Below are positions 42,369 through 50,127 of a stretch of 64,000 bases of DNA, piece by piece (position 1 is the stretch's first letter; the number at the start of each line of letters is the position of its first letter). The DNA is from Hydrogenoanaerobacterium saccharovorans. Its GTDB lineage: Bacteria; Bacillota; Clostridia; Oscillospirales; Ruminococcaceae. The notes beneath the pieces are model-generated. The model saw only the letters and a list, made by a program, of their open reading frames with translations. It searched no databases and had not been told where the DNA came from. The stretch is from positions 186,001-250,000 of the forward strand of contig NZ_JACSNR010000002.1 in the NCBI RefSeq assembly GCF_016901815.1, written 5' to 3'. Both the position numbers and the translations under genes were made by a program.

Positions 42369-43340
42369 TCAGATCTCCACTGCGCTGATGAACTTATAAT
42401 GATCGCCATTCGGTTCCAGAGTATAGCGCATGCTCTTCTCCTTGATCGTGCGCAGCGGGTCGGAATAGAAGGTGATGTCCAGGGTATAGCGTCCGGTGGA
42501 GGCATCCTGTACAGCCGGACTGGTCCAGGTATAATACCACATACCGCCGCGGCCCAGCATCTCACAGCCGCCCTCTTCCTCGTTATAGAACTTGGTCTTG
42601 GAGGCATCCACACCGCTCACGCCAAAGAGGGTCTCTACCATCTTGCTCACTTCGTCCACCGAATAGAGCTCCCGCTCCCCGTTGTAATCGTCAAAAATGG
42701 TCACCATGGCATACTCCACCATCTGCTCCTCGGTGAGCTCCGACGGGGAAGAAAATGTCATATTCCCCATGAAGTCCACAAACCGCTTCATCTGGCTGTA
42801 TACACCATAGCCCGGCTGCTCCATATCATAGGGGAACAGCTCATAGTAATTCCAGCTCTTGTCATAGAGCATGGTCACCACCGGGGTTTCCGAATAGTCG
42901 GTCACATTGGTGACCTCCACAATGCGCTCATAGGTGCCGGTGGGGAAGGTTTCGCAATCGCTCTGGCTCACAGTGAAGGTGAACTGATACCGGGAGCTGA
43001 CCGGGTCCTGGGCAATGGTCTGATATTCGATGCTGTCAAAGGTCACATCGTCCCAGTCCTCATAGGCGCAGCTGGTCACCTTCTGGATCGCGTCCACATT
43101 TCCGGCAAGCAGCGCCTGTTTGAAATACTCCGCTGCTTCATCGGCTGTGGTGGGGGTATCCAGTGTGAACCCTTCCACCTTGCTGCTGTTCTCTGTTCCG
43201 GAAGAAGGTTCCTCCGCTGTGCTGGAAGAGCTCTGGTCCCCGGTGGACGAACTGCCGCGCTCGTCCCCGCCGCTGCAGGCGGTCAGACCAAGGGACAGGA
43301 CTCCTGCCAGCAGCAGGGTGAGAAAACGCTTTTTATTCAT
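42369..43340 (-). CDS. Lipoprotein of unknown function
   Basis: The product is about 323 residues with a lipobox LGLTACS near residue 22, a Ser/Thr/Glu linker of about 35 residues, and a folded domain (60-323) rich in Tyr and Phe. The domain resembles exported clostridial lipoproteins with DUF5105-like character, but I would not assign the family firmly. The ATG at 43340 has AGGAGG eight bases upstream; an ATG two codons earlier is too close. It follows the pentapeptide-repeat gene closely, so they are likely one operon. Confidence 0.8.
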   Translation of the reverse strand: MNKKRFLTLLLAGVLSLGLTACSGGDERGSSSTGDQSSSSTAEEPSSGTENSSKVEGFTLDTPTTADEAAEYFKQALLAGNVDAIQKVTSCAYEDWDDVTFDSIEYQTIAQDPVSSRYQFTFTVSQSDCETFPTGTYERIVEVTNVTDYSETPVVTMLYDKSWNYYELFPYDMEQPGYGVYSQMKRFVDFMGNMTFSSPSELTEEQMVEYAMVTIFDDYNGERELYSVDEVSKMVETLFGVSGVDASKTKFYNEEEGGCEMLGRGGMWYYTWTSPAVQDASTGRYTLDITFYSDPLRTIKEKSMRYTLEPNGDHYKFISAVEI

Positions 43341-43352
43341 AGACATTACCTC

Positions 43353-43946
43353 CTATACTTCTACCAGATAGCCGGACTGTTCTGCCAGACGCACTGCTTC
43401 TGTGAGATCAATCCGGGTTTGATGGATGCGTGCGGAGCGCAGGTCCACCCCCCAGAGATCCGCTCCCCGGAGATCGGCACCCCGCAGATCCGCCTCTGCC
43501 AGAACCGCTTCCCGCATGCTGCAGCTGGTAAAATCGCAGTCCTGGAGATCACAGCCGGAGAGATCCGCTCCATCCAGCCGCACGCCCGACAGATCATTAT
43601 GGCTGAGATCCATCTGCCGCAGGGCTGTATAAGCCCAGTTGCCGCCGGAAATATGCAGGGCTGTCACGGTACAGTCCCGGAACACACTGCCCAGCATTTT
43701 ACAGTCCGCCAGATCACTGGCAAAAAAACGGCAGTGCTCAAAGGTGCAGCTGGTCAGCTCGCACTGGCGCAGCATGGTTCCGGAAAACTCACAGAACCGG
43801 AACACACACTCGGAAAACCGGCAGTGTTCCAGAAGGGCGTCCTCGAAAATACAGGAAACAAACCGACAGTGTTCTGCCTGGATCTTCAGAAGATCCTCTC
43901 CGGAAAAATCCCGGCTCTGCAGGGTTTCCTGCAGGAGTGGTTCCAT
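43353..43946 (-). CDS. Pentapeptide-repeat protein
   Basis: This 197-residue protein is built of A(D/N)LXX-type repeats, clearest as ADLRGADLRGADLWGVDL near the C-terminus and with Cys/Phe variants (CRFSECVFRFCEFSG) in the first half. Such repeats form a right-handed square helix; known members include gyrase-protecting proteins, but most have no known role. No signal peptide, so cytosolic. ATG preceded by AAAGGGGGCA. Just downstream on the same strand is a lipoprotein gene. Confidence 0.9.
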   Translation of the reverse strand: MEPLLQETLQSRDFSGEDLLKIQAEHCRFVSCIFEDALLEHCRFSECVFRFCEFSGTMLRQCELTSCTFEHCRFFASDLADCKMLGSVFRDCTVTALHISGGNWAYTALRQMDLSHNDLSGVRLDGADLSGCDLQDCDFTSCSMREAVLAEADLRGADLRGADLWGVDLRSARIHQTRIDLTEAVRLAEQSGYLVEV

Positions 43947-44057
43947 ACCCGTGCCCCCTTTTTCAGAAACAGATTCCTGATTTCAGTATATCGGAATGGG
44001 CGGGCAGATACAATACAAATTTTATGAACAGTCCCGGGAAGTACATGCCGATGGGAT

Positions 44058-44097
44058 AAAAAAAGACCCGCCGGGGAAATCCCACAGCGGATCTTTT
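44058..44097 (-). terminator. Terminator of NPDTGR gene 5
   Basis: AAAGACCCGC and GCGGATCTTT stem with one mismatch and T7 on the minus strand, about 135 bp beyond the stop codon. Confidence 0.78.
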
Positions 44098-44214
44098 GCA
44101 TTTGTGTTTCCAGGATGGAAATGCAGCATCAGGCATGATGAAATAGGTTGGAGAGCATCAAGCCTGATCGCTCTCCTGACTGATCAAAGTAAGACACTTG
44201 CCAGTCAGTATATG

Positions 44215-44236
44215 GATAAATCCGTCAGGATTTATC
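44215..44236. repeat. Palindrome overlapping the stop codon of NPDTGR gene 5
   Basis: Arms GATAAATCC and GGATTTATC with a 4-bp loop, the same sequence as at 17287-17308. The TAA stop is in the stem. Confidence 0.85.
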
Positions 44237-45257
44237 TACCAGTGTCGGGGTTCTTCTTGCCGCCATCGGTGGTGCTGGAAGCATCGTCCTTATCCTCGGT
44301 AGCGGTCTTCTCGGTCAGCTCTACATCAGAGATAGCGTAGCTCTTCAGAGTTCTGGTCTTGAAGGTCCAGGCCTCGTAGTCCTCGTCCCACTTCAGACCC
44401 TTGATTTCCTTAGCGCCATCAGCAGTTACTTCGTAGATATAAGCATCCTCGTCAGCGTAGATGTAAGCAGTACCGTTCTTGTTGAAGGTAGGCTCCTTCT
44501 CGAAGGTGATGAAGTCGATGTTGGCGTAGTCGTACATAGCAGCGAACTCCTTGTTGAAGTCCACATTGTTCTTCAGGTTCAGCTTGCCCTGGCCAGTAAC
44601 GTCAACCTCGAACTCGAAGTCGCCGAAGGTCAGAGTCTCTTCGCCTTCCAGGCCAGTACCGCCAGTCAGAGCAGTCTTGAAGACAACGATCTCAGCATCC
44701 TTGAGGTCACCCCAACCATACAGAGTGTCTTCGGCGTAGCCGTAGTCACCACCGATCTTTACGGTGATGTAATCCTTGTTGGCGTTGGTATCCTTCAGAT
44801 CAGAGCTGTTCTTGTAAACGGAGATCTCACCAGCCAGGTCGGTAGCCTTAACATCAGCAGCCTCAGGCAGAGTGAAGGTTACAGCATAGATGTAGTTGTT
44901 ATCAATCTTTACCAGCTCGATAACAGGCTTCTCATCCAGATCGCCAACCTTCCAATCAGCCTTAACCTTGTAGCCCTTAATGGCATCCTTATCGTCGATA
45001 GCTGTGCCATTCTTATCATACAGGGGCAGAGCCACCTTCTTGCCGCCATCGGGCTTGGAGAAGGTTACAGCCTGACCAGCCTGTACTTCATATCTCTCTT
45101 CGCCGGAAGCGAACTTGCCATCATCGTTGTCATCTACGAACATGCTGGTATCTGTGTCCTTAGCCAGGTTAACTTCAGCAGTAGTAGCAGCGAAGGCAAC
45201 AGTGGTCATGCCAGCTGTCATCAGAGCAGCCAGAGCAAGAGCAAAAATCTTCTTCAT
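44232..45257 (-). CDS. Secreted NPDTGR-terminal protein 5
   Basis: This 341-residue exported protein is closest to the one at 17304-18380. It has a signal peptide at residues 1-23 (VAFA cut), the calcium-type loop DDNDDGKFASGEE, IKGYKVKADWKVGDLDEKP, YAVTFTLPEAADVKATDLAG, GQGKLNLKNNVDFN, WDEDYEAWTFKTRTLKSY, a short linker and KNPDTGR. The ATG at 45257 follows GGAGGAAAAG. An in-frame extension reaches 45371 but runs back across the promoter, so it is not used. It is transcribed alone from a promoter that contains a C10 tract, so its expression may switch on and off. Role unknown; probably on the surface. Confidence 0.9.
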   Translation of the reverse strand: MKKIFALALAALMTAGMTTVAFAATTAEVNLAKDTDTSMFVDDNDDGKFASGEERYEVQAGQAVTFSKPDGGKKVALPLYDKNGTAIDDKDAIKGYKVKADWKVGDLDEKPVIELVKIDNNYIYAVTFTLPEAADVKATDLAGEISVYKNSSDLKDTNANKDYITVKIGGDYGYAEDTLYGWGDLKDAEIVVFKTALTGGTGLEGEETLTFGDFEFEVDVTGQGKLNLKNNVDFNKEFAAMYDYANIDFITFEKEPTFNKNGTAYIYADEDAYIYEVTADGAKEIKGLKWDEDYEAWTFKTRTLKSYAISDVELTEKTATEDKDDASSTTDGGKKNPDTGR

Positions 45258-45330
45258 GTTTCTTTTCCTCCATAAAATTTTTGTTTTCAACTTCGGGCCG
45301 CTCTCCACACAGCCCTGCCGTTGTGATGTT

Positions 45331-45393
45331 ATTATACCCCCCCCCCGCACTTTGTCAACCGGTTTTTGCAATCTTTTTGTAACCGATTTGTAA
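45331..45393 (-). promoter_or_regulatory. Promoter with C10 tract in the spacer and three activator boxes (NPDTGR gene 5)
   Basis: On the minus strand: TTACAA (45388-45393), TTACAA (45377-45382), TTGCAA (45366-45371) at 11-bp steps, then TTGACA (45353-45358), a 16-bp spacer holding ten G in a row (plus-strand C10, 45337-45346), and TATAAT (45331-45336). The nearest box is 30 bp from the -10. Gain or loss of one base in the tract changes spacer and activator distance. Confidence 0.85.
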
Positions 45394-45545
45394 TTCTATA
45401 GATTTATGCCAGTTTATTGCGGCGTTTTCGGTGTTTCTTTGGCGTATTTTCACAAAAAATCGTCCGTTTTTGTCTGGTTTCAGCCTTTCCGGACTTTTGC
45501 ACTCTGTGGAAAGTTTCCGGTGGAAAACTCTTCTGCGGGCAGTAA

Positions 45546-45575
45546 AAAGAGCCGTCCCGGATGGGACGGCTCTTT
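45546..45575 (-). terminator. Terminator of the aldo/keto reductase gene
   Basis: AAAGAGCCGTCCC and GGGACGGCTCTTT with a short loop. Confidence 0.85.
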
Positions 45576-45597
45576 CCAAACTTTGCAGTCTGCTGTC

Positions 45598-46713
45598 TTA
45601 CTGCTCAAAAACAGAGGCAACTTCCTTGAGGTAGTCCACGATGGTGAGATGCTGCGGGCAGCTCTTCTCACACTTGCGGCAGGCAATGCACTCCGAAGCC
45701 TTGCCATGAGTCTTGGCAAGATTCGAATAGTAGAGGGTCTGGATCGCAAAGCCCTTGTTGATGGACTGCTTGATGTTGTTGTACAGAGTGAAGTACTCGG
45801 GAATGGCAATATGCTTGGGACAGCCATCCACACAGTAACGGCAGGCAGTACAGGGAATGGCAATGGATTCATTGATGGCATCCGCAGCCTTGCGTACAAT
45901 CTCCTGCTCCTCCTCGGTGAGAGGCTTGAAATCTGCCATATAGGCAGTGTTGTCCAGCAGCTGATCCATATTGGACATACCGCTCAGCACTACCTTGACA
46001 TTGGGCAGGCTGGCTGCATACCGGATCGCCCAGCTGGCAACCGACAGCTCCGGCTCATGGTCCTTGAACATCTTCTCAGCCTTTTCGCAGACATTGGCCA
46101 GGGTACCGCCCTTGATGGGCTCCATAACCATTACCGGAATGCCATGCTTGGTGGCAACTTCATAGCAGCGGCGGGACTGAATGGTGGAATTCTCCCAGTC
46201 CAGATAGTTGATCTGCAGCTGTACAAAGTCCATATCCGGATTCTGGGTGAGGATCTCTTCCAGCAGATCAGCGCTGTCATGGAAGGAGAAGCCCATATTC
46301 ACAACCTTGCCGTCAGCCTTCTGCTTGCGCAGCCAGCCAAAGGCATCCAGCTTCTGGACAGTGGGCCAGGTACCGGAATTGATATTGTGCAGCAGGAAGT
46401 AATCAAAGAACTCTACACCGCAGTTTTCCAGCTGTTCGGCAAAGTACTTGTCCATATCCGCAGCTTCCCCCAGCTTAATGAGCGGCAGCTTGGTAGCCAG
46501 GGTGAAGCTGTCCCGGGGGTGACGCTTGACCAGTGCTTCCCGTACAGCCTTTTCACTGGTGACACTGTGGTAAACATAGGCGGTATCAAAGTAGGTGAAC
46601 CCACGCTCCAGGAAGGTATCCACCATCTTTTCAAACTGCGGCATATCAATGGTGGTGACATCGCCCGGATCGAGCACCGGCAGCCGCATGCAGCCAAAAC
46701 CAAGTTTTTTCAT
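45598..46713 (-). CDS. Aldo/keto reductase with C-terminal ferredoxin domain
   Basis: This 371-residue oxidoreductase has an aldo/keto reductase barrel (residues 1-270: [18 protein letters not shown] with the active-site Asp and Tyr, and the ATKLPL Lys region). The C-terminal domain has two cluster motifs, [12 protein letters not shown] and [12 protein letters not shown], for two [4Fe-4S] centres. This fusion is frequent in anaerobes and probably passes electrons between ferredoxin and a carbonyl or NAD(P)H; the substrate is not known. ATG behind GGAGG. A single gene. Confidence 0.93.
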   Translation of the reverse strand: MKKLGFGCMRLPVLDPGDVTTIDMPQFEKMVDTFLERGFTYFDTAYVYHSVTSEKAVREALVKRHPRDSFTLATKLPLIKLGEAADMDKYFAEQLENCGVEFFDYFLLHNINSGTWPTVQKLDAFGWLRKQKADGKVVNMGFSFHDSADLLEEILTQNPDMDFVQLQINYLDWENSTIQSRRCYEVATKHGIPVMVMEPIKGGTLANVCEKAEKMFKDHEPELSVASWAIRYAASLPNVKVVLSGMSNMDQLLDNTAYMADFKPLTEEEQEIVRKAADAINESIAIPCTACRYCVDGCPKHIAIPEYFTLYNNIKQSINKGFAIQTLYYSNLAKTHGKASECIACRKCEKSCPQHLTIVDYLKEVASVFEQ

Positions 46714-46818
46714 GAGAAAAACCTCCTTCGGATTACCCGTTTTCTGACAGTTTTTATTTTACAATGAAAGCGTAAAAATTGCAAATATCCCGGTGAAATT
46801 TTACCCGGGTATAACAAA

Positions 46819-46851
46819 CCGGGACTGTCCCTTCAGAGGGGACAGTCCCGG
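46819..46851 (-). terminator. Hairpin after the DUF1846 gene
   Basis: CCGGGACTGTCCC and GGGACAGTCCCGG form a 13-bp stem just beyond the stop. It is followed on the minus strand only by TTTGTTAT, so the T-run is weak. Confidence 0.75.
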
Positions 46852-46860
46852 ATCAGCAGC

Positions 46861-48345
46861 TTACCGCTTGTGGTAGAGTTTCTTGGTCTGATAGCGAGGC
46901 TCGCAGGACATATTCACGCCCAGCTTACGGAACACATCGGTGTCCACCTGGGAGAGGATCACAGTGGAATGTGCATCACAGCCCGAGAGTTCTGCCAGAT
47001 GTTCCATCGCCCGTTCCGCATTGGGATCGGTCACCGCACTGATGGACAGGGCAATGAGGGTCTCATCGGTGTGGAGCCGGGGATTGTGGTTGCCCAGATG
47101 CGATATCTTGAGGTGCTGGATGGGTTCGATGACCTCCGGCGCAATGAGATGCAGACTGTCGTCCAGGCCAGCCAGTACCTTGAGGGCATTGAGCAGGGCT
47201 GCCGACGATGCGCCCAGCAGCGATGAGGTCTTGCCGGTGATGACCTGTCCGTCCGGCAGCTCAATGGCAACTGCCGGCATGCCGGTCTCCTCTGCCTTGC
47301 GCAGGCTGGCAGCCACGGTGGGATTGATGTCCACGGTGATCTCCGCCTTGTTCATCAGCAGTTCGATCTTGGCAACGGCGCTCTCTTCGCCCCGACCGGT
47401 GCGCAGGTCACACATGGCCTGATAGTACCGGCGCACGATCTCCCGGCGGGAAGCATCACTCACCGCCTCATCATCAAAGATGCAGTTGCCCGCCATATTG
47501 ACGCCCATGTCGGTGGGGGACTGGTAGGGGCTCTCGCCGAGGATGCGCTCGAACATGGCCCGCAGCACCGGGAATACCTCCACATCACGGTTGTAGTTGA
47601 CGGTGGTGACGCCATAGGCCTCCAGATGATAGGGGTCGATCATGTTCACATCCTGCAGATCGGCGGTGGCAGCTTCATAGGCCAGGTTCACCGGATGGTT
47701 CAGGGGCAGGTTCCAGATGGGGAAGGTTTCAAACTTGGCATAACCGGCCTTGATGCCCCGGCGGTGCTCATGGTAGAGCTGGGACAGACAGGTTGCCATC
47801 TTGCCGCTGCCCGGGCCGGGGGCAGTTACAACCACCAGCGGACGGCTGGTGATGATGTAGTCATTGCGTCCATAGCCCTCATCGCTGACGATCAGCGGGA
47901 TATTGGCAGGATAGCCTGCGATGGGATAGTGCAGGAACACCGGCACACCCAGGGTTTCCAGACGCTTTTTGAAGGCATCAGCAGCGGCCTGACCCTGATC
48001 CTGGGTGATGACCACACTGCCCACATACAGTCCGATGGACCGGAAGGCATCGATCAGACGCAGCACTTCCAGATCGTAGGTGATGCCCAGGTCCCCCCGG
48101 ACCTTGTTCTTTTCCAGGTCACCGGCATTGACGGCGATGACGATCTCTGCCTGATCCCTGAGCTGGAGAAGCATCTTCACCTTGCTGTCGGGGGCAAAAC
48201 CGGGCAGTACCCGGGAAGCATGGAAATCGTCAAACAGCTTGCCGCCGAATTCCAGATAGAGCTTGCCGCCGAACTGAGCGATCCGCTCCTTGATGTGTTC
48301 CGACTGCATTTTGAGGTATTTTTCGTTGTCAAATCCGATTTTCAC
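46861..48345 (-). CDS. DUF1846 (UPF0371) family protein
   Basis: This 494-residue cytosolic protein matches DUF1846 from the N-terminus ([20 protein letters not shown]) through [22 protein letters not shown] and the Gly-rich [20 protein letters not shown] to [13 protein letters not shown]. The GPGSGK stretch looks like a nucleotide-binding loop. A function for this family is not established. The start ATG aligns with the family start. The 5' leader carries a large inverted repeat that may control it. It is a single gene. Confidence 0.92.
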   Translation of the reverse strand: MKIGFDNEKYLKMQSEHIKERIAQFGGKLYLEFGGKLFDDFHASRVLPGFAPDSKVKMLLQLRDQAEIVIAVNAGDLEKNKVRGDLGITYDLEVLRLIDAFRSIGLYVGSVVITQDQGQAAADAFKKRLETLGVPVFLHYPIAGYPANIPLIVSDEGYGRNDYIITSRPLVVVTAPGPGSGKMATCLSQLYHEHRRGIKAGYAKFETFPIWNLPLNHPVNLAYEAATADLQDVNMIDPYHLEAYGVTTVNYNRDVEVFPVLRAMFERILGESPYQSPTDMGVNMAGNCIFDDEAVSDASRREIVRRYYQAMCDLRTGRGEESAVAKIELLMNKAEITVDINPTVAASLRKAEETGMPAVAIELPDGQVITGKTSSLLGASSAALLNALKVLAGLDDSLHLIAPEVIEPIQHLKISHLGNHNPRLHTDETLIALSISAVTDPNAERAMEHLAELSGCDAHSTVILSQVDTDVFRKLGVNMSCEPRYQTKKLYHKR

Positions 48346-48401
48346 TGCCGATCTCCGCCTTTCCCTGTGCTGACCTGCCCTGCTGTGCGACTGGTTTCTG
48401 C

Positions 48402-48460
48402 AAAAAGAGATGCCTGTGGGAGGCTATAATCTTTAAGACAGATCCACCCGCCCACAGGCA
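48402..48460 (-). promoter_or_regulatory. Inverted repeat with T-tract in the DUF1846 leader
   Basis: TGCCTGTGGG (48411-48420) and CCCACAGGCA (48451-48460) are perfect 10-bp arms 30 bp apart. On the minus strand the second arm is followed by ATCTCTTTTTG, as in an intrinsic terminator, 57 bp before the DUF1846 start codon. This may be an attenuator; no known riboswitch class is recognised in the loop. Confidence 0.5.
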
Positions 48461-48598
48461 CCGTATTTTCTCGTTTCAATCTGTGAATGAACCATCACAG
48501 TTTTCAAAATCACAATTTAAGATTATACCACACCTGCGCCGGGTTTGTATACTCAAAGTTTCCCAATATTTTTACGAAATTTTTGGAGGTGCTGCTGT

Positions 48599-49672
48599 AT
48601 GCGTCAACGAATCCTGCCGGTTCTTGTCTTTCTGCTGGCGGCTCTGCTGCTGCCGCCTCTGGCTCTGGGGAAATTCCCGGCCCTGTCCCTGCCCTCCTTT
48701 GCCCCCCAGTCCGCCGATGAGGAGGATCTCGGCTGGATCGGGGAATCTGTTCCGTCCTCCCGGGCTTCCCAGGCCGAGGAGGTCATGCTCCCGGCGGACA
48801 GCCCTCTGGACATCACCGAGTTCAAAATCCTCAACTCTGCCACCGGGCAGGTGGAAACAGTCTCGGTGCGGGACTATGTCCGGGGAGCGGTGGCAGCGGA
48901 ACTGCCCGCTACCTTCCATGCCGAGGCGATGAAAGCCCAGGCAGTGGCAGCCCATACCTGGGCTCTGCACTGTGCCCTGACCCAGCGGGAGAATCCCGAC
49001 CCGGCCCTGAAGGGAGCGGACTTCTCCGCCGACCCCGACCATCTCAAAGGTTATGCCCGGGCTGAGGACATCAAAGCCACCTATGACAATATGGCAGACG
49101 AATACTGGGACAAGATCACCACCGCAGCCGACAGCGTCATGGACTATGTGCTGCTCTATGACGGGGAACCCATCCAGGCGGTCTACCACTCCTGCAGCAT
49201 CGGGGTCACCGAGTCAGCGGAGAATGTCTGGCAGGCCTCAGTCCCCTACCTGGTGCCGGTGGAGTCGGAGGGGGACCTGATAGCTCCCGCCGCCGAAGCC
49301 GAGGTGACCTTTACCTCCGCCGAGATGCGTGCCCTGCTCACCGCCGCCTTTGACGGACTGGTGCTGGGGGACAATCCCGCCCTGTGGCTCTCGCCGGTGA
49401 GCTATACCGAATCGGGCTACATCATGGACATCAAGGTGGGCAACCTCACTGTCACCGGCAAGGAGGTGCGGGCGGCGCTGGACCTGCGCTCTGCCAGCTT
49501 TGCCATCAGCTATGACAGCGCCGAGGATCTCTTCACCATCCACACCCAGGGCTATGGGCACGGGGTGGGGCTGAGCCAGTACGGCGCCGACTATATGGCC
49601 CGGCAGGGGGCGGACTTCAAGGAGATCCTCACCCATTACTACACCGGCGTGGAACTGGCTGTCCTGGACTGA
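48599..49672 (+). CDS. SpoIID/LytB-domain exported protein
   Basis: SpoIID-type proteins are lytic transglycosylases acting on denuded peptidoglycan chains, known from forespore engulfment. The 357-residue product has an N-terminal membrane helix or signal (about 5-22), a spacer, then the SpoIID domain: VRDYVRGAVAAELPATFHAEAM with the conserved Glu, KAQAVAAHTWAL, the VYHSCSIG block and at the end GYGHGVGLSQYGADYMA. The ATG at 48599 has TTTGGAGG ten bases upstream. It could take part in sporulation or in wall turnover; no other sporulation gene is near. Confidence 0.92.
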   Translation: MRQRILPVLVFLLAALLLPPLALGKFPALSLPSFAPQSADEEDLGWIGESVPSSRASQAEEVMLPADSPLDITEFKILNSATGQVETVSVRDYVRGAVAAELPATFHAEAMKAQAVAAHTWALHCALTQRENPDPALKGADFSADPDHLKGYARAEDIKATYDNMADEYWDKITTAADSVMDYVLLYDGEPIQAVYHSCSIGVTESAENVWQASVPYLVPVESEGDLIAPAAEAEVTFTSAEMRALLTAAFDGLVLGDNPALWLSPVSYTESGYIMDIKVGNLTVTGKEVRAALDLRSASFAISYDSAEDLFTIHTQGYGHGVGLSQYGADYMARQGADFKEILTHYYTGVELAVLD

Positions 49673-49693
49673 CCCGCTCCCCCAAAAATACAG

Positions 49694-49756
49694 AAAAAAG
49701 CCGTCGGACCCGACCGGGAAGCTCTTCCCGTCTGCCGTGTCCGGCGGCTCTTTTTT
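49694..49756. terminator. Bidirectional terminator
   Basis: AAAAAAGCCGTCGGAC and GTCCGGCGGCTCTTTTT form the outer stem, with an inner hairpin in the loop. Confidence 0.85.
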
Positions 49757-49767
49757 ATGCGGCGGGC

Positions 49768-50127
49768 TCAGATGCCCAGAATCCAGAAACACCCGGCCTG
49801 GCGGTCCTCTTCGGTGAGCCAGGCATCGATCTCCCGGAACAGCCGCTCAAAACAGGCGGCGTCCTTGTCCAGTGCCTCCTGCCGGATCTCCGCCCAGTCA
49901 TAGAGGGAGATGCAGTTGGGGGCATCCCACCGGAAATCCGGGATCGGCCCCTCATAGAACAGAGGCAGCAGCATGGGAAGGCCATCGTCATCATCGGTGA
50001 GATAGAGGGAATCCTCACTCCAGTAGACCTCCCCGGTCCAGCCGGAATGAGCCAGCTCATAGACATCATGTCCGGCAAGTTCCTCATAGGTGTAGGTGCG
50101 CAGTTCCGCTGCTTTGGTTTCGCTCAT
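49768..50127 (-). CDS. Hypothetical acidic protein
   Basis: This 119-residue protein is acidic and Trp/Tyr-rich (GWTGEVYWSEDSLYLTDDDD, DFRWDAPNCISLYDW), without signal peptide or membrane helix. It has no family I recognise. Its ATG overlaps the stop of the histidine kinase gene (ATGA), so it is the last gene of the prmA-to-kinase operon and is translated with the kinase. This link suggests a role near that system, but nothing in the sequence proves it. Confidence 0.75.
   Translation of the reverse strand: MSETKAAELRTYTYEELAGHDVYELAHSGWTGEVYWSEDSLYLTDDDDGLPMLLPLFYEGPIPDFRWDAPNCISLYDWAEIRQEALDKDAACFERLFREIDAWLTEEDRQAGCFWILGI

Noticed and set aside
45257-45371. 38-residue N-terminal extension of NPDTGR protein 5
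   Set aside because: It would be translated from within the promoter; the signal peptide begins at the ATG at 45257, which has its own ribosome-binding site.
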